The translations under genes and the position numbers were made by a program. Below are positions 33,938 through 42,395 of a stretch of 64,000 nucleotides of DNA, in pieces; position 1 is the first letter of the stretch, and every line of letters starts with the position of its first letter. The stretch is from Rhizobium sp. CSW-27 (GTDB lineage: Bacteria; Pseudomonadota; Alphaproteobacteria; Rhizobiales; Rhizobiaceae): contig NZ_JAHHZO010000003.1 in assembly GCF_018760785.1 (NCBI RefSeq), forward strand, positions 124,001 through 188,000, given 5' to 3'. The notes under the pieces are model-generated. The model did no database searches and was not told the origin of the DNA. It worked only from the letters and a program-made list of their open reading frames with translations.

Positions 33938-35452
33938 ATGAACGTTCAGGTTCAGACCATTGCCGCTTCGCCCTTCAAGCTGAAATACGGCAACTTCATC
34001 AATGGCGAATTCCGTGAGCCGGTGAACGGCCGCTATTTCCAGAACACCACGCCGGTGACCGGCGGCGTGCTGTGCGAGGTCGCCCGTTCCGACGAGCATG
34101 ACATCAATCTGGCACTCGACGCAGCCCATGCTGCCAAGGATGCCTGGGGCCGCACCTCCGCAACCGAACGGGCCAACATGCTGAACCGGATCGCTGACCG
34201 GATGGAAGCCAATCTGGACCTTCTCGCCAAGGCGGAAACCTGGGACAACGGCAAGCCGCTGCGCGAAACCATGGCCGCCGACATCCCGCTCGCCATCGAT
34301 CACTTCCGCTATTTCTCCGCCTGCGTGCGCTCGCAGGAAGGGTCTATCGGCGAGATCGACAACGACACGGTCGCCTATCATTTCCACGAACCGCTCGGCG
34401 TCGTCGGCCAGATCATTCCGTGGAATTTCCCGATCCTGATGGCCGCCTGGAAGGTGTCACCGGCGCTTGCCGCCGGCAATTGCGTGGTGCTGAAGCCTGC
34501 CGAACAGACGCCGGCCTCCATCCTAGTTCTCGCCGAACTGATCGCCGACCTGCTTCCGCCCGGCGTGCTCAACATCGTCAACGGCTTCGGCCTTGAAGCC
34601 GGCAAGCCGCTCGCCAGCAGCCCGCGCATCGCCAAGATCGCCTTTACCGGCGAAACCTCCACCGGCAGGCTGATCATGCAATATGCCAGCCAGAACCTCA
34701 TTCCCGTGACGCTGGAGCTTGGCGGCAAGTCTCCCAACATCTTCTTCGCCGATGTGATGAGCGAGGACGACGACTATCTCGACAAGGCGCTCGAAGGCTT
34801 TGCGATGTTCGCGCTCAACCAGGGCGAGGTCTGCACGTGCCCGAGCCGTGCGCTGGTGCATGAGAAGATCTATGACCGCTTCATGGAAAAGGCGGTCAAG
34901 CGTGTCGAAGCCGTACGCCAGGGCCATCCGCTCGACCTGTCGACCATGATCGGCGCGCAGGCCTCCAGCGAGCAGTTGGAAAAGATCCTCTCCTATATCG
35001 ACATCGGCAAGCAGGAAGGCGCCGAAGTGCTGACCGGCGGCTATCGCAACGAACTCGGTGGCGAGCTTGCCGGCGGCTATTATGTGAAGCCGACCGTCTT
35101 CCGCGGCCATAACAAGATGCGCGTCTTCCAGGAGGAAATCTTCGGGCCAGTCGTATCGGTCACCACCTTCAACGACGAGGATGAGGCACTCGCGCTTGCC
35201 AACGATACACTTTACGGCCTCGGCGCCGGTGTCTGGAGCCGCGATGCCAATACCTGCTATCGCTTCGGGCGTCATATCCAGGCCGGCCGCGTCTGGATCA
35301 ACAACTACCACGCCTATCCGGCACATGCGGCCTTTGGCGGCTACAAGCAGTCCGGCATCGGCCGCGAGACCCACAAGATGATGCTCGACCATTACCAGCA
35401 GACCAAGAACATGCTGGTCAGCTATTCTCCCAAGGCGCTCGGCTTCTTCTGA
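33938..35452 (+). CDS. NAD-dependent aldehyde dehydrogenase (AldB/ExaC/AcoD type)
   Basis: Cytoplasmic dehydrogenase of 504 residues oxidising acetaldehyde or a similar aldehyde to the acid. NAD-binding segments are [20 protein letters not shown] near residue 160 and [12 protein letters not shown] near 235. The general base Glu260 is in [10 protein letters not shown], and the nucleophile is in [10 protein letters not shown] (Cys299, with a second Cys at 301). The C-terminus [20 protein letters not shown] is characteristic of the AldB/ExaC branch. A GAF-Fis regulator upstream and DUF779 downstream reproduce the AcoD-type neighbourhood seen in alcohol and acetoin metabolism. Confidence 0.95.
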   Translation: MNVQVQTIAASPFKLKYGNFINGEFREPVNGRYFQNTTPVTGGVLCEVARSDEHDINLALDAAHAAKDAWGRTSATERANMLNRIADRMEANLDLLAKAETWDNGKPLRETMAADIPLAIDHFRYFSACVRSQEGSIGEIDNDTVAYHFHEPLGVVGQIIPWNFPILMAAWKVSPALAAGNCVVLKPAEQTPASILVLAELIADLLPPGVLNIVNGFGLEAGKPLASSPRIAKIAFTGETSTGRLIMQYASQNLIPVTLELGGKSPNIFFADVMSEDDDYLDKALEGFAMFALNQGEVCTCPSRALVHEKIYDRFMEKAVKRVEAVRQGHPLDLSTMIGAQASSEQLEKILSYIDIGKQEGAEVLTGGYRNELGGELAGGYYVKPTVFRGHNKMRVFQEEIFGPVVSVTTFNDEDEALALANDTLYGLGAGVWSRDANTCYRFGRHIQAGRVWINNYHAYPAHAAFGGYKQSGIGRETHKMMLDHYQQTKNMLVSYSPKALGFF

Positions 35453-35472
35453 TCAAGGCGCCGCGCGAGGAA

Positions 35473-35500
35473 GGCTCCCGAACCGCCTCGGGAGCCTTTT
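35473..35500 (+). terminator. Rho-independent terminator between aldehyde dehydrogenase and DUF779 genes
   Basis: Perfect 9-bp stem GGCTCCCGA/TCGGGAGCC, 6-base loop, then TTTT. It lies inside an apparent two-gene operon, so it probably lowers expression of the downstream gene. Confidence 0.75.
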
Positions 35501-35521
35501 CCATTCAACCGGGAGATGCTG

Positions 35522-35869
35522 ATGCCCATCATCGCACCGCGCAGCATGGTGTCGGCCACCGAGGCCGCGCTCGAGCTGATCGCCGAGATCCGCCGCGATC
35601 ATCCCGACATCCTGTTTCACCAGTCCGGAGGCTGTTGCGACGGGTCTTCGCCCATGTGCTATCCGGCCGACGACTTTCTGCTGGCCGATCACGACGTGCT
35701 GATCGGCCATATCGGCGGCACCCCGTTCTACATTGGCGGCCAGCAGTACGAGGCCTGGAAACACACGGACCTGCTGATCGACGTGGTTGCGGGGCGGGGC
35801 GGAATGTTCTCGCTCGACAATGGTCGCGAACGCCGGTTTCTGGTGCGCTCGATGATCTGCCGGGCCTGA
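35522..35869 (+). CDS. DUF779 family protein
   Basis: Small soluble protein of 115 residues. GGGAG lies 6 bp before the chosen ATG (MPIIAPRSMVSATEAALE). The family core is HQSGGCCDGSSPMCYPADDF near residues 35-54, with four Cys in a pattern that could bind metal or a redox cofactor, followed by DVLIGHIGGTPFYIGGQQYE. DUF779 genes commonly follow AldB/AcoD-type aldehyde dehydrogenases, as here. The molecular role is not known to me; an accessory or maturation function for aldehyde oxidation is the usual guess. Its expression is probably reduced by the terminator before it. Confidence 0.88.
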   Translation: MPIIAPRSMVSATEAALELIAEIRRDHPDILFHQSGGCCDGSSPMCYPADDFLLADHDVLIGHIGGTPFYIGGQQYEAWKHTDLLIDVVAGRGGMFSLDNGRERRFLVRSMICRA

Positions 35870-36040
35870 GCTTCCGCACACCACCTGCCCGAACATCCTG
35901 GCATTTCACAGCCCGCAAGCCCCGAAACGGTCGGCATTCCGACAACAGCGAATCTCAACTACTGTCTCAGCATCAGCAAAACGCGCGCTCTGCGGCATTT
36001 CGTCGACGCAAGCGGTCGCCGCCAGGCCTGCCTATACAGG

Positions 36041-36063
36041 GATTGCAATACCGCGATTGCAAT
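36041..36063. repeat. Tandem palindromic 9-mers GATTGCAAT
   Basis: GATTGCAAT occurs twice, 14 bp apart, and each contains the palindrome ATTGCAAT. The spacing and position upstream of an AT-rich promoter region fit a dimeric regulator site. Confidence 0.5.
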
Positions 36064-36187
36064 TAGCCCTTCAGAAAGCCAACAAAATTCAAGTTATTGA
36101 TAGAACTAAATTTCAATCCGACTTTGAATCAATTTACTTTATTTTTCCCCCGCAATTTTGATAGCATATTTGCGTGGGGCAAATCAG

Positions 36188-36355
36188 ATGTTCATTCGTG
36201 GCCATGCGCGGAAGCGCCTCGGCTACGCTATCGAGAAACATCACATCGTCTCACGCATAAAAAAATGGCTGTGCAGCAGGCCGGTTACTCCGGTCTGCAT
36301 GACGACCGCCGGGCATGGGAGGATAATGCATGTCGTCAGGAATCTGTTGCTGTAG
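36188..36355 (+). CDS. Possible small protein gene, unknown
   Basis: A 55-codon frame starting MFIRGHARKRLGYAIEKHH, preceded by TGGGG 8 bp before the ATG and followed 40 bp later by a terminator-like hairpin. The product is basic and shows no domain I recognise. It may equally be part of an untranslated leader of the autotransporter gene. Confidence 0.2.
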   Translation: MFIRGHARKRLGYAIEKHHIVSRIKKWLCSRPVTPVCMTTAGHGRIMHVVRNLLL

Positions 36356-36395
36356 GTATTCCAGCAGCCTCGGTCCACCATAGGTCTCTTCTTTC

Positions 36396-36422
36396 GCCGG
36401 CCGCGCGGCTGGCCACCTTTTT
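36396..36422 (+). terminator. Terminator-like hairpin before the autotransporter gene
   Basis: Stem GCCGGCC/GGCTGGC (one G-T pair), GCGC loop, then a T5 tract at 36418-36422. It stands about 105 bp before the chosen start codon and could end a leader transcript or act as an attenuator. Confidence 0.45.
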
Positions 36423-36528
36423 CCTTCCGTTTGACTGATCCGTGATGACCACCACCGTGACAGGCGGCGCCTGCCCGTGCGGTCTGCAGCGGATGCTTGT
36501 CCGCGAACGCGGTTTCCAGGATCACATC

Positions 36529-39500
36529 ATGAATTGCAACCTTATGCATCCCCCCCTCAGACGCGCTGCCGTTTCAACAGTTTCCATGGCGGCCTTCGCG
36601 ACACTTCTTCTTTCCTCGACCAGCGCATTGGCGACGCCGGCGCAGACCTGGACCGGTTCGCAGAGCAGCGACTGGTTCCAAGGCGGCAACTGGACGCAAG
36701 GCACGGCACCGTCCACGACAGATACGGCCACCATCAACGTCTCCAATCCGGCCGTCCTGTCGGGGCAGGCGGTCACCATGGATACCCTTCTGATGGGTAC
36801 GACCGCCACCTCGCCCGAACTGACGATCTCCGACGGCGGCACGCTGACGACAGGCGGCCTTGACGCCGTTGGTAGCGCTACCGGTTCTTTCGCCTCTGTG
36901 ACGATCACCGGCAGCAACAGCCGCTGGACGAACAGCAGCCTCATCGTGGGCAGCGAGGGCGAAGGCGCCATCAGCATCACGGAAGGAGGCGCACTGGAGG
37001 GAAGCTTCATTCACCTCGGGCGCTTGGCCGGTGGTTCCGGCAGCATCACCGTGGACGGCGCCACCTCCTCCTTGACCGCAAGCGGGTCCCTGAATGTCGG
37101 CTACACGGACGAGGGTGAGTTGATGCTCACCAATGGCGGGCAGGCCAGCGCCGCATCGCTTCAGGTCGGAATGAGCACGGGCGCCAGAGGCAGAGTCTCC
37201 GTCGAGAGCGGCAGTGACTTGACCGTCAGCAGCGGCACGCTTTACATCGGCAATCAGACCGGCACCACCGGCGAAATGGCCGTCACGGGCAGTGGTTCGA
37301 CGCTGACCAATAGCGGCCAGACCTATCTTGGCCTTTCCGGAAACGGCAGCCTGACGATGTCGGATCAGGCAACGGCGAGCCTCGGATCGCTCGTCATGGC
37401 CCAAAACACTGACTCGACGGGAACCTTGCGGGTCGAGGGCGGCAGCGTGATGACCGTCACCGGACAGCTCGTTGCCGCGCAGGGCCAGGACAGCACAGCC
37501 AACATCACCGTGTCGGGCACGGGCAGCCGCGTCGTAGCCCAGGACGGCTTGCAGATGGGCTTCGGAACAAATTCCAGCAGCACGATCACTATTGAAAACG
37601 GCGGCACGCTGGAGACCGTCGGCAACGGTCTTTACGTGGACGGCGGCAATGTCATCTCCGTGACCGGTCAAGGATCCGGGCTTCTGGTCGGCACAGAGCA
37701 TTCCGGCGTGCCGACGGCCTGGAACGATGCGGACGGGTGGCTCAGCATCAGCCATGCGACCGTTACCGTGTCGGACGGCGCCCATGTGGAAACGGACGGA
37801 CTTCATGTGCAGGGCGGTGCGACGGGCGCTGCCGTCATGACGCTCTCCGGTTCCGATACCACGATGAACGCCGGCATGGTCATCTACATCGGCGGCAACG
37901 GCAGCGCACCGACAGGTGCGGGGAGTCTGACGATTGAAGATGGCGCGCAGGCATCCGCCGCCCGGATCTTTCTCGGCATTGCCGCCACGGACAGCGGTCG
38001 TCTTCTGTTGACGGGTGCGGGCTCAACTCTGATGGCCGTGCCGGACGGACAAAGCGCTCCCGGCAATTTCGGCGTTGGCTTCTACGGAAGCGGCGTGGCG
38101 GTTATCCAGAATGGTGCAAGGCTGTCCGTTGCCAATGCCCTGCGCATCGCGGATATGGCCGGCTCAACCGGCACACTCGTCATCGGTGCGGAAGAGGGGC
38201 AGGCAGCGGCCGATGTCGGCACAGTCGAGACCGGGGCGGGTATTGTCTTCGGCGCCGGCACTGGCGAACTGGTGTTCAACCACACATCGTCCAACTACGT
38301 ATTTGATTCCGACATCACCGGTAACGGCACGATCAAGGCGGTGGCGGGCACGACGAACCTGACAGGCGATTCTTCCGGCTTCACCGGCGCAATCAACGTC
38401 ACGGGCGGCGTGCTGAACGTTGCCGGCGCAATCGGCGCGATTTCGACCGTCGAAAGCGGCGCCAGACTGACCGGTGCCGGCACGGTGGGCGGCGTCGTCG
38501 CGCTGTCCGGCTCCACGGTTGCACCGGGCAACAGCCCCGGCACACTGACGGTGACCGGCAATTACAATCAGGCAGCAGGCGCCACCTATGCGGCGGAAAT
38601 CGTGCCGGGAGGCTCGATCTCCGACCTGATCGACATCTCCGGCACAGCCACGCTCGCCAGCGGCGCGATCCTCGACGTCTCCGTTTACGGCACGGGAAAC
38701 TACATCCTCGGCACCCGCTATACCGTCCTCTCAGCGACCGGCGGCCTGACCGGCACCTACACGGTGACTGGTAGCACGGATCTTTCCACCTTCTATGGGC
38801 TGGATGCCGCTTACGACAGCAACAACGTCTATCTCGATGTCGTCCAGACACGCGCCTTTGCCGAGGCTGCCCTGACGCGCAACCAGCTGGCAACGGCCAA
38901 CGCACTGCAAACGCTGGCGGCCGCCAGCAACCTGCGCTCGATCGTCGGCAGTTCGGCCACGGACGACATCGCCCGCAGCGCCTTCGATCAGGTTTCCGGT
39001 GAAATTCACGCCTCCGCCAAGACGGCTCTTCTGGATGACAGCCGTTTCGTGCGCGACGCAACGGCACGGCAGGTTCGTTCGTCCATCGGCACCGAGGGAC
39101 CCGGCGTCTGGATGCAGGGCTATGGCACCTGGGGCAGTTTCGACGGCGATGGCAATGCGGCGGGCCTTGACCGCAACGCCGGCGGCCTCTTCGTCGGCGC
39201 CGATGGCGAGATCGCCGATGCGCTGCGCCTTGGCATCGTCGCAGGCTATGGCCATTCGTCGCTGAGCGCCGATGGCGGGCGCGGCTTCATGTCGATCGAC
39301 AGTTACAGCCTCGGCGTCTATGGCGGCGGCCAGTGGGACAGTGTCACGGCAAGCTTTGGACTGACCCAGACCTGGCATCAGCTCTCTTCGAGCCGCCAGG
39401 TGGACCTCAGCGGCCTGAACAACGCCCTGTCCTCCGATTACGATGCCCGTTCGACCCAGGTCTACGGCGATGTCGGCTACCGGATCGAGATGGGGTCCGC

Positions 39501-39918
39501 CTCCATCGAGCCCTTCGCCGGCCTTGCCTATGTCAACCTGCACACCGACAGCTTCACCGAAACGGGTGGAGAGACCGCGCTCAGCGGAAGCGGAGACACG
39601 ACCGACGCAACATTCACAACGCTGGGCCTGCGTTCCAACGGCAGCTTCGACCTGCAGGGCACGACCATCAGAGCCAACGGCATGATCGGCTGGCGTCACG
39701 CGCTGGACGATACGCGGCCCACAACCACCAACAGCCTTGCCGGCAGCAGCGCCTTCACCGTCTCCGGCGTTCCTCTGGCGCGCGATGTGGCGGTGATCGA
39801 AGCGGGCGTGGCCGCGCAGATCGCGCCGACCGCCAGCCTGGGCCTGACCTATACGGGACAGTTCGGCTCCGGCGTCTCCGATCACGGCATCAAGGCGAAC
39901 CTGAACGTGCGGTTCTGA
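36529..39918 (+). CDS. Autotransporter (type Va) with T5SS/PEP-CTERM-associated repeats
   Basis: Outer-membrane autotransporter of 1129 residues. The start MNCNLMHPPLRRAAVSTV gives a signal peptide ending near SALATPA; AGGA lies 8 bp upstream. An in-frame ATG at 36442 would bury the signal. The passenger (about 40-800) is a beta-helix built from repeats of the type ITVDGATSSLTASGSLNVG and MAVTGSGSTLTNSGQTYLG, rich in Gly, Ser and Thr and with almost no Cys. A linker and barrel domain fill about residues 860-1129 (GVWMQGYGTWGSFDGDGNA onward), ending in Phe (NLNVRF), the signal for barrel insertion. The likely role is surface adhesion or aggregation. Confidence 0.93.
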   Translation: MNCNLMHPPLRRAAVSTVSMAAFATLLLSSTSALATPAQTWTGSQSSDWFQGGNWTQGTAPSTTDTATINVSNPAVLSGQAVTMDTLLMGTTATSPELTISDGGTLTTGGLDAVGSATGSFASVTITGSNSRWTNSSLIVGSEGEGAISITEGGALEGSFIHLGRLAGGSGSITVDGATSSLTASGSLNVGYTDEGELMLTNGGQASAASLQVGMSTGARGRVSVESGSDLTVSSGTLYIGNQTGTTGEMAVTGSGSTLTNSGQTYLGLSGNGSLTMSDQATASLGSLVMAQNTDSTGTLRVEGGSVMTVTGQLVAAQGQDSTANITVSGTGSRVVAQDGLQMGFGTNSSSTITIENGGTLETVGNGLYVDGGNVISVTGQGSGLLVGTEHSGVPTAWNDADGWLSISHATVTVSDGAHVETDGLHVQGGATGAAVMTLSGSDTTMNAGMVIYIGGNGSAPTGAGSLTIEDGAQASAARIFLGIAATDSGRLLLTGAGSTLMAVPDGQSAPGNFGVGFYGSGVAVIQNGARLSVANALRIADMAGSTGTLVIGAEEGQAAADVGTVETGAGIVFGAGTGELVFNHTSSNYVFDSDITGNGTIKAVAGTTNLTGDSSGFTGAINVTGGVLNVAGAIGAISTVESGARLTGAGTVGGVVALSGSTVAPGNSPGTLTVTGNYNQAAGATYAAEIVPGGSISDLIDISGTATLASGAILDVSVYGTGNYILGTRYTVLSATGGLTGTYTVTGSTDLSTFYGLDAAYDSNNVYLDVVQTRAFAEAALTRNQLATANALQTLAAASNLRSIVGSSATDDIARSAFDQVSGEIHASAKTALLDDSRFVRDATARQVRSSIGTEGPGVWMQGYGTWGSFDGDGNAAGLDRNAGGLFVGADGEIADALRLGIVAGYGHSSLSADGGRGFMSIDSYSLGVYGGGQWDSVTASFGLTQTWHQLSSSRQVDLSGLNNALSSDYDARSTQVYGDVGYRIEMGSASIEPFAGLAYVNLHTDSFTETGGETALSGSGDTTDATFTTLGLRSNGSFDLQGTTIRANGMIGWRHALDDTRPTTTNSLAGSSAFTVSGVPLARDVAVIEAGVAAQIAPTASLGLTYTGQFGSGVSDHGIKANLNVRF

Positions 39919-40580
39919 ACCCGTCTGTGCCTGTGCATCAACCGGTCCGGGCTGCCGCCATCTTCCGTCGGCCCGGACCTCAACTGGCATCATTGCGGCG
40001 CCAAGCCTCTCTTGCGCAGCGGCCCGAAACCTGTCAAAACCAATAGGTAATCACGTTTTGCCTGCCACATTATTCACACCGGAAACCCTGTCGTCGCACC
40101 AGCCAAAGATCCGGTGGCCGTCCCCCAAAATCCCGCATATGCCAGTGTTCCGTTCTCGTCCTTCCATTCCCCTGCAGCCAGCATGTCTTCGGCGCAGTCT
40201 TGCGCGCGCCTTCAGACGCCACTTCGTCCGGATTATGTGTCGCCCTTTCCTCAGCAGGCAAACGTCCCGACGGCGCAGAGAGTATATTCTCCGCCTTCGA
40301 CAGGTGACGGAAACCCGCCTGCGGGAAGGCGCAGAAACCGCCGGCGTGGACAGCACAGGCTATGATTTCGGTCGCGCCGCCATCTCAATGGCCCGGCAGC
40401 AGCGGCGCTCGGAGCGCACACAAGGACAGCCGCCGCAACGGTCTTAGGCGATCCCGCCCAGGGCTGCAGCGGGCAGCGGAAGGCGATGGAGGGCGCGACG
40501 CATTTTGTCGATGTTGATTGCGTCCCAACTCGTCTACTGTGCCCCGACACATCGCACACATGTCGGGCAGCCGGATAAGC
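39919..40580. other. 662-bp gap between autotransporter and glycerate kinase genes
   Basis: Short frames occur on both strands but none has a ribosome site or recognisable protein. The only clear structure is the hairpin at 39944-39979. The stretch 40055-40450 has mixed composition and no RNA motif that I recognise. Confidence 0.5.
39944..39979 (+). terminator. Hairpin after the autotransporter gene
   Basis: Perfect 9-bp stem GGTCCGGGC/GCCCGGACC with an 18-base loop, 26 bp after the stop. No T-tract follows, so termination is plausible but not certain. Confidence 0.45.
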
Positions 40581-41840
40581 ATGCAGGACCGTGATCTTCT
40601 TCGAGCCATGTTTGATGCGGCCGTCGCCGCCGCCGATCCGTTGTCCGGCATCCGGCGCCACCTGCCGCAGCCACCGGCTGCGGGGCGTACGCTGGTGATT
40701 GGCGCAGGCAAGGGCGCAGCACAGATGGCCGCGGCACTTGAAAGCCTCTGGCCAACGCCCCTCGAAGGGCTGATCGTCACGCGCTACGGCTATGGCTATG
40801 CAACCCGAGCCATCGAGGTGGTGGAAGCGGCCCATCCGGTTCCCGACGCAGCGGGACAGAGGGCCGCCGAACGAATCATGGACCTCGTGAAGAACCTGCA
40901 GCCCGAGGATCTTCTGATTGCACTGATCTGCGGCGGTGGTTCGGCGCTTCTGCCGGCGCCGCCGGCTGGCCTGACGCTGGCGGACGAAATCCGCCTGAAC
41001 GAGATCCTTCTGGCGTCAGGCGCTCCCATCGCCGCGATGAATGTCGTGCGCAAGCACCTGTCGACGATCAAGGGCGGACGGCTTGCAGCGGCAACCCGGG
41101 CGCGGGTCGTCAGCCTGATCGTTTCCGACATTCCGGGAGATAATCCGGCATTTGTGGCGTCAGGTCCGACCGTGCCGGATGCCACCACCCGCCGGGACGC
41201 GCTGGCGATCGTCGAACAGTATCGGCTGCCGCTGACGCCGGCGATGATTGCGCATCTGCATTGCCCGGCAGCCGACGCGCCAGACCCGGCGGACCCCGCC
41301 TTCAGCCGTCACAGTCACCATGTCATCGCCTCGGCCGGCGTTTCGCTGGAGGCCGCGGCCGACATTGCCAGGCGGCACGGGCTTGCGCCGCATATCCTCT
41401 CGGATGCCATCGAGGGAGAGGCGCTTGATGTGGCGCTGGTCCATGCGGCGCTGGCACGCGAAGTGGCAGAGCGCGGACGTCCATTTGCCCGGCCTGCCGT
41501 GCTGCTGTCCGGCGGCGAAACGACGGTGACCGTGCGTGCCGAGGCCGGCAAGGGCGGGCGCAACAGCGAATTCGCGCTGGCCCTTGCGCTTGCGATCGAC
41601 AACCAGCCGATCTCGGCGCTTGTGGCCGATACCGACGGTATCGACGGGGTGGGCGACCATGCGGGCGCCTTTGCGGACGGAACGACGGCGCGGCGCTTGC
41701 GCGGTGCGGGCATCGAGGCGCGTTCGCTGCTTGCTGCACACAACAGTTACGCCGCCTTCGAAGCGATCGGCGACCTGTTCCGTCCGGGACCGACCGGTAC
41801 CAATGTCAACGATTTCCGCGCCATCATCATCCGCGGCTGA
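40581..41840 (+). CDS. Glycerate 2-kinase / TtuD-type MOFRL protein
   Basis: Cytoplasmic kinase of 419 residues of the GckA/TtuD (MOFRL) family, once annotated as hydroxypyruvate reductase. It phosphorylates D-glycerate. Landmarks are TLVIGAGKGAAQMAAALE near residue 36, LICGGGSALLPAPPAGL near 115 and VVSLIVSDIPGDNPAFVASG near 176. The MOFRL domain contains VLLSGGETTVTV, KGGRNSEFALALAL and SALVADTDGIDGVGDHAGAF. The start is uncertain: MQDRDLLRAMFDAAV aligns best with relatives, while ATGs at 40518 and 40560 remain in frame and none has a strong ribosome site. It appears monocistronic. Confidence 0.9.
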   Translation: MQDRDLLRAMFDAAVAAADPLSGIRRHLPQPPAAGRTLVIGAGKGAAQMAAALESLWPTPLEGLIVTRYGYGYATRAIEVVEAAHPVPDAAGQRAAERIMDLVKNLQPEDLLIALICGGGSALLPAPPAGLTLADEIRLNEILLASGAPIAAMNVVRKHLSTIKGGRLAAATRARVVSLIVSDIPGDNPAFVASGPTVPDATTRRDALAIVEQYRLPLTPAMIAHLHCPAADAPDPADPAFSRHSHHVIASAGVSLEAAADIARRHGLAPHILSDAIEGEALDVALVHAALAREVAERGRPFARPAVLLSGGETTVTVRAEAGKGGRNSEFALALALAIDNQPISALVADTDGIDGVGDHAGAFADGTTARRLRGAGIEARSLLAAHNSYAAFEAIGDLFRPGPTGTNVNDFRAIIIRG

Positions 41841-41853
41841 ACCGCTTCCATTC

Positions 41854-41874
41854 TCGCCGCCCAAAAGGCGGCGA
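41854..41874. terminator. Hairpin between converging glycerate kinase and cyclic-nucleotide-binding genes
   Basis: Perfect 8-bp stem TCGCCGCC/GGCGGCGA with loop CAAAA in the 55-bp gap between two converging genes; there is no long T-tract. Confidence 0.55.
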
Positions 41875-41895
41875 CCGGAGCGAAGATCTGGCGCC

Positions 41896-42360
41896 TCAGG
41901 TGAGAACCTTCTGCCGCTGGCTGCGCGCAGCCGTGAGTTCTGCGGTGGTGTGGTTCAGACGATCGGCCAGAACCCGCATGATTTCCACGGCCATGTCTGG
42001 AAAATCGCGCATCAGGTCGAGGAAATTGTCCTTGCTGATCTTCAGCACCTCAAGCCGCGAGGTTGCCCGCACTGTCGCGGTCCGGGCCATGTCGCAGAGG
42101 ATCGCGATCTCGCCCACGATGGAATTGCTGCCCACGTCGGCGACCTTGATTTCGCCGCCATCCGAATGGACGATGATTTCGGCAGTACCGGACAGGATCA
42201 CATAGGCCGCATCGCCCACATCGCCCTGCCGGAAAAGGTTCTGCCCGTCGCGACAGGTCATGCGCTCCGATGCGAAGGCCAGGAGCTTCAGCTTGGCCGG
42301 CGCGATCTGGGAGAATAGCGGCACACGCCGCAGCATTTCGACCTCATCCTTCAACAGCAT
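41896..42360 (-). CDS. Free-standing cyclic-nucleotide-binding domain protein
   Basis: Soluble 154-residue protein consisting of one CNB domain plus a short C-terminal helix; there is no DNA-binding domain. The phosphate-binding cassette is intact: GEIAILCDMARTATVRA near residues 87-103, with the conserved Glu and Arg, so cAMP or cGMP binding is expected. The beta-barrel core includes FRQGDVGDAAYVILSGTAEI. It is the last gene of a five-gene same-strand cluster, 35 bp after the degenerate ABC protein, whose other members include two cyclase-type proteins. It may be the receptor that links the nucleotide signal to the ABC protein; that link is inference. Confidence 0.9.
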   Translation of the reverse strand: MLLKDEVEMLRRVPLFSQIAPAKLKLLAFASERMTCRDGQNLFRQGDVGDAAYVILSGTAEIIVHSDGGEIKVADVGSNSIVGEIAILCDMARTATVRATSRLEVLKISKDNFLDLMRDFPDMAVEIMRVLADRLNHTTAELTAARSQRQKVLT

Positions 42361-42395
42361 TGGCTACTCACCTTTTCCCACCTGAGGATACGATA

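Larger units (their letters stand above)
35870..36528. other. 659-bp AT-rich regulatory stretch before the autotransporter
   Basis: No convincing long gene. From 36060 to 36180 the sequence is far richer in A and T than the rest of the window. Contents in order: tandem ATTGCAAT palindromes (36041-36063), an AT-rich promoter-like block, a hairpin CCCCCGCAA/TTGCG-T-GGGG (36147-36179), a possible 55-codon gene (36188-36355), and a GC hairpin followed by T5 (36396-36422). The layout resembles a regulated leader or a small gene with its terminator. Confidence 0.5.

Noticed and set aside
36097..36438. 113-codon frame before the autotransporter
   Set aside because: It begins in AT-rich non-coding DNA without a ribosome site and runs through the hairpins; no family resemblance.
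40051..40356. 101-codon minus-strand frame in the gap after the autotransporter
   Set aside because: Arg-rich translation, no ribosome site, no recognisable domain.
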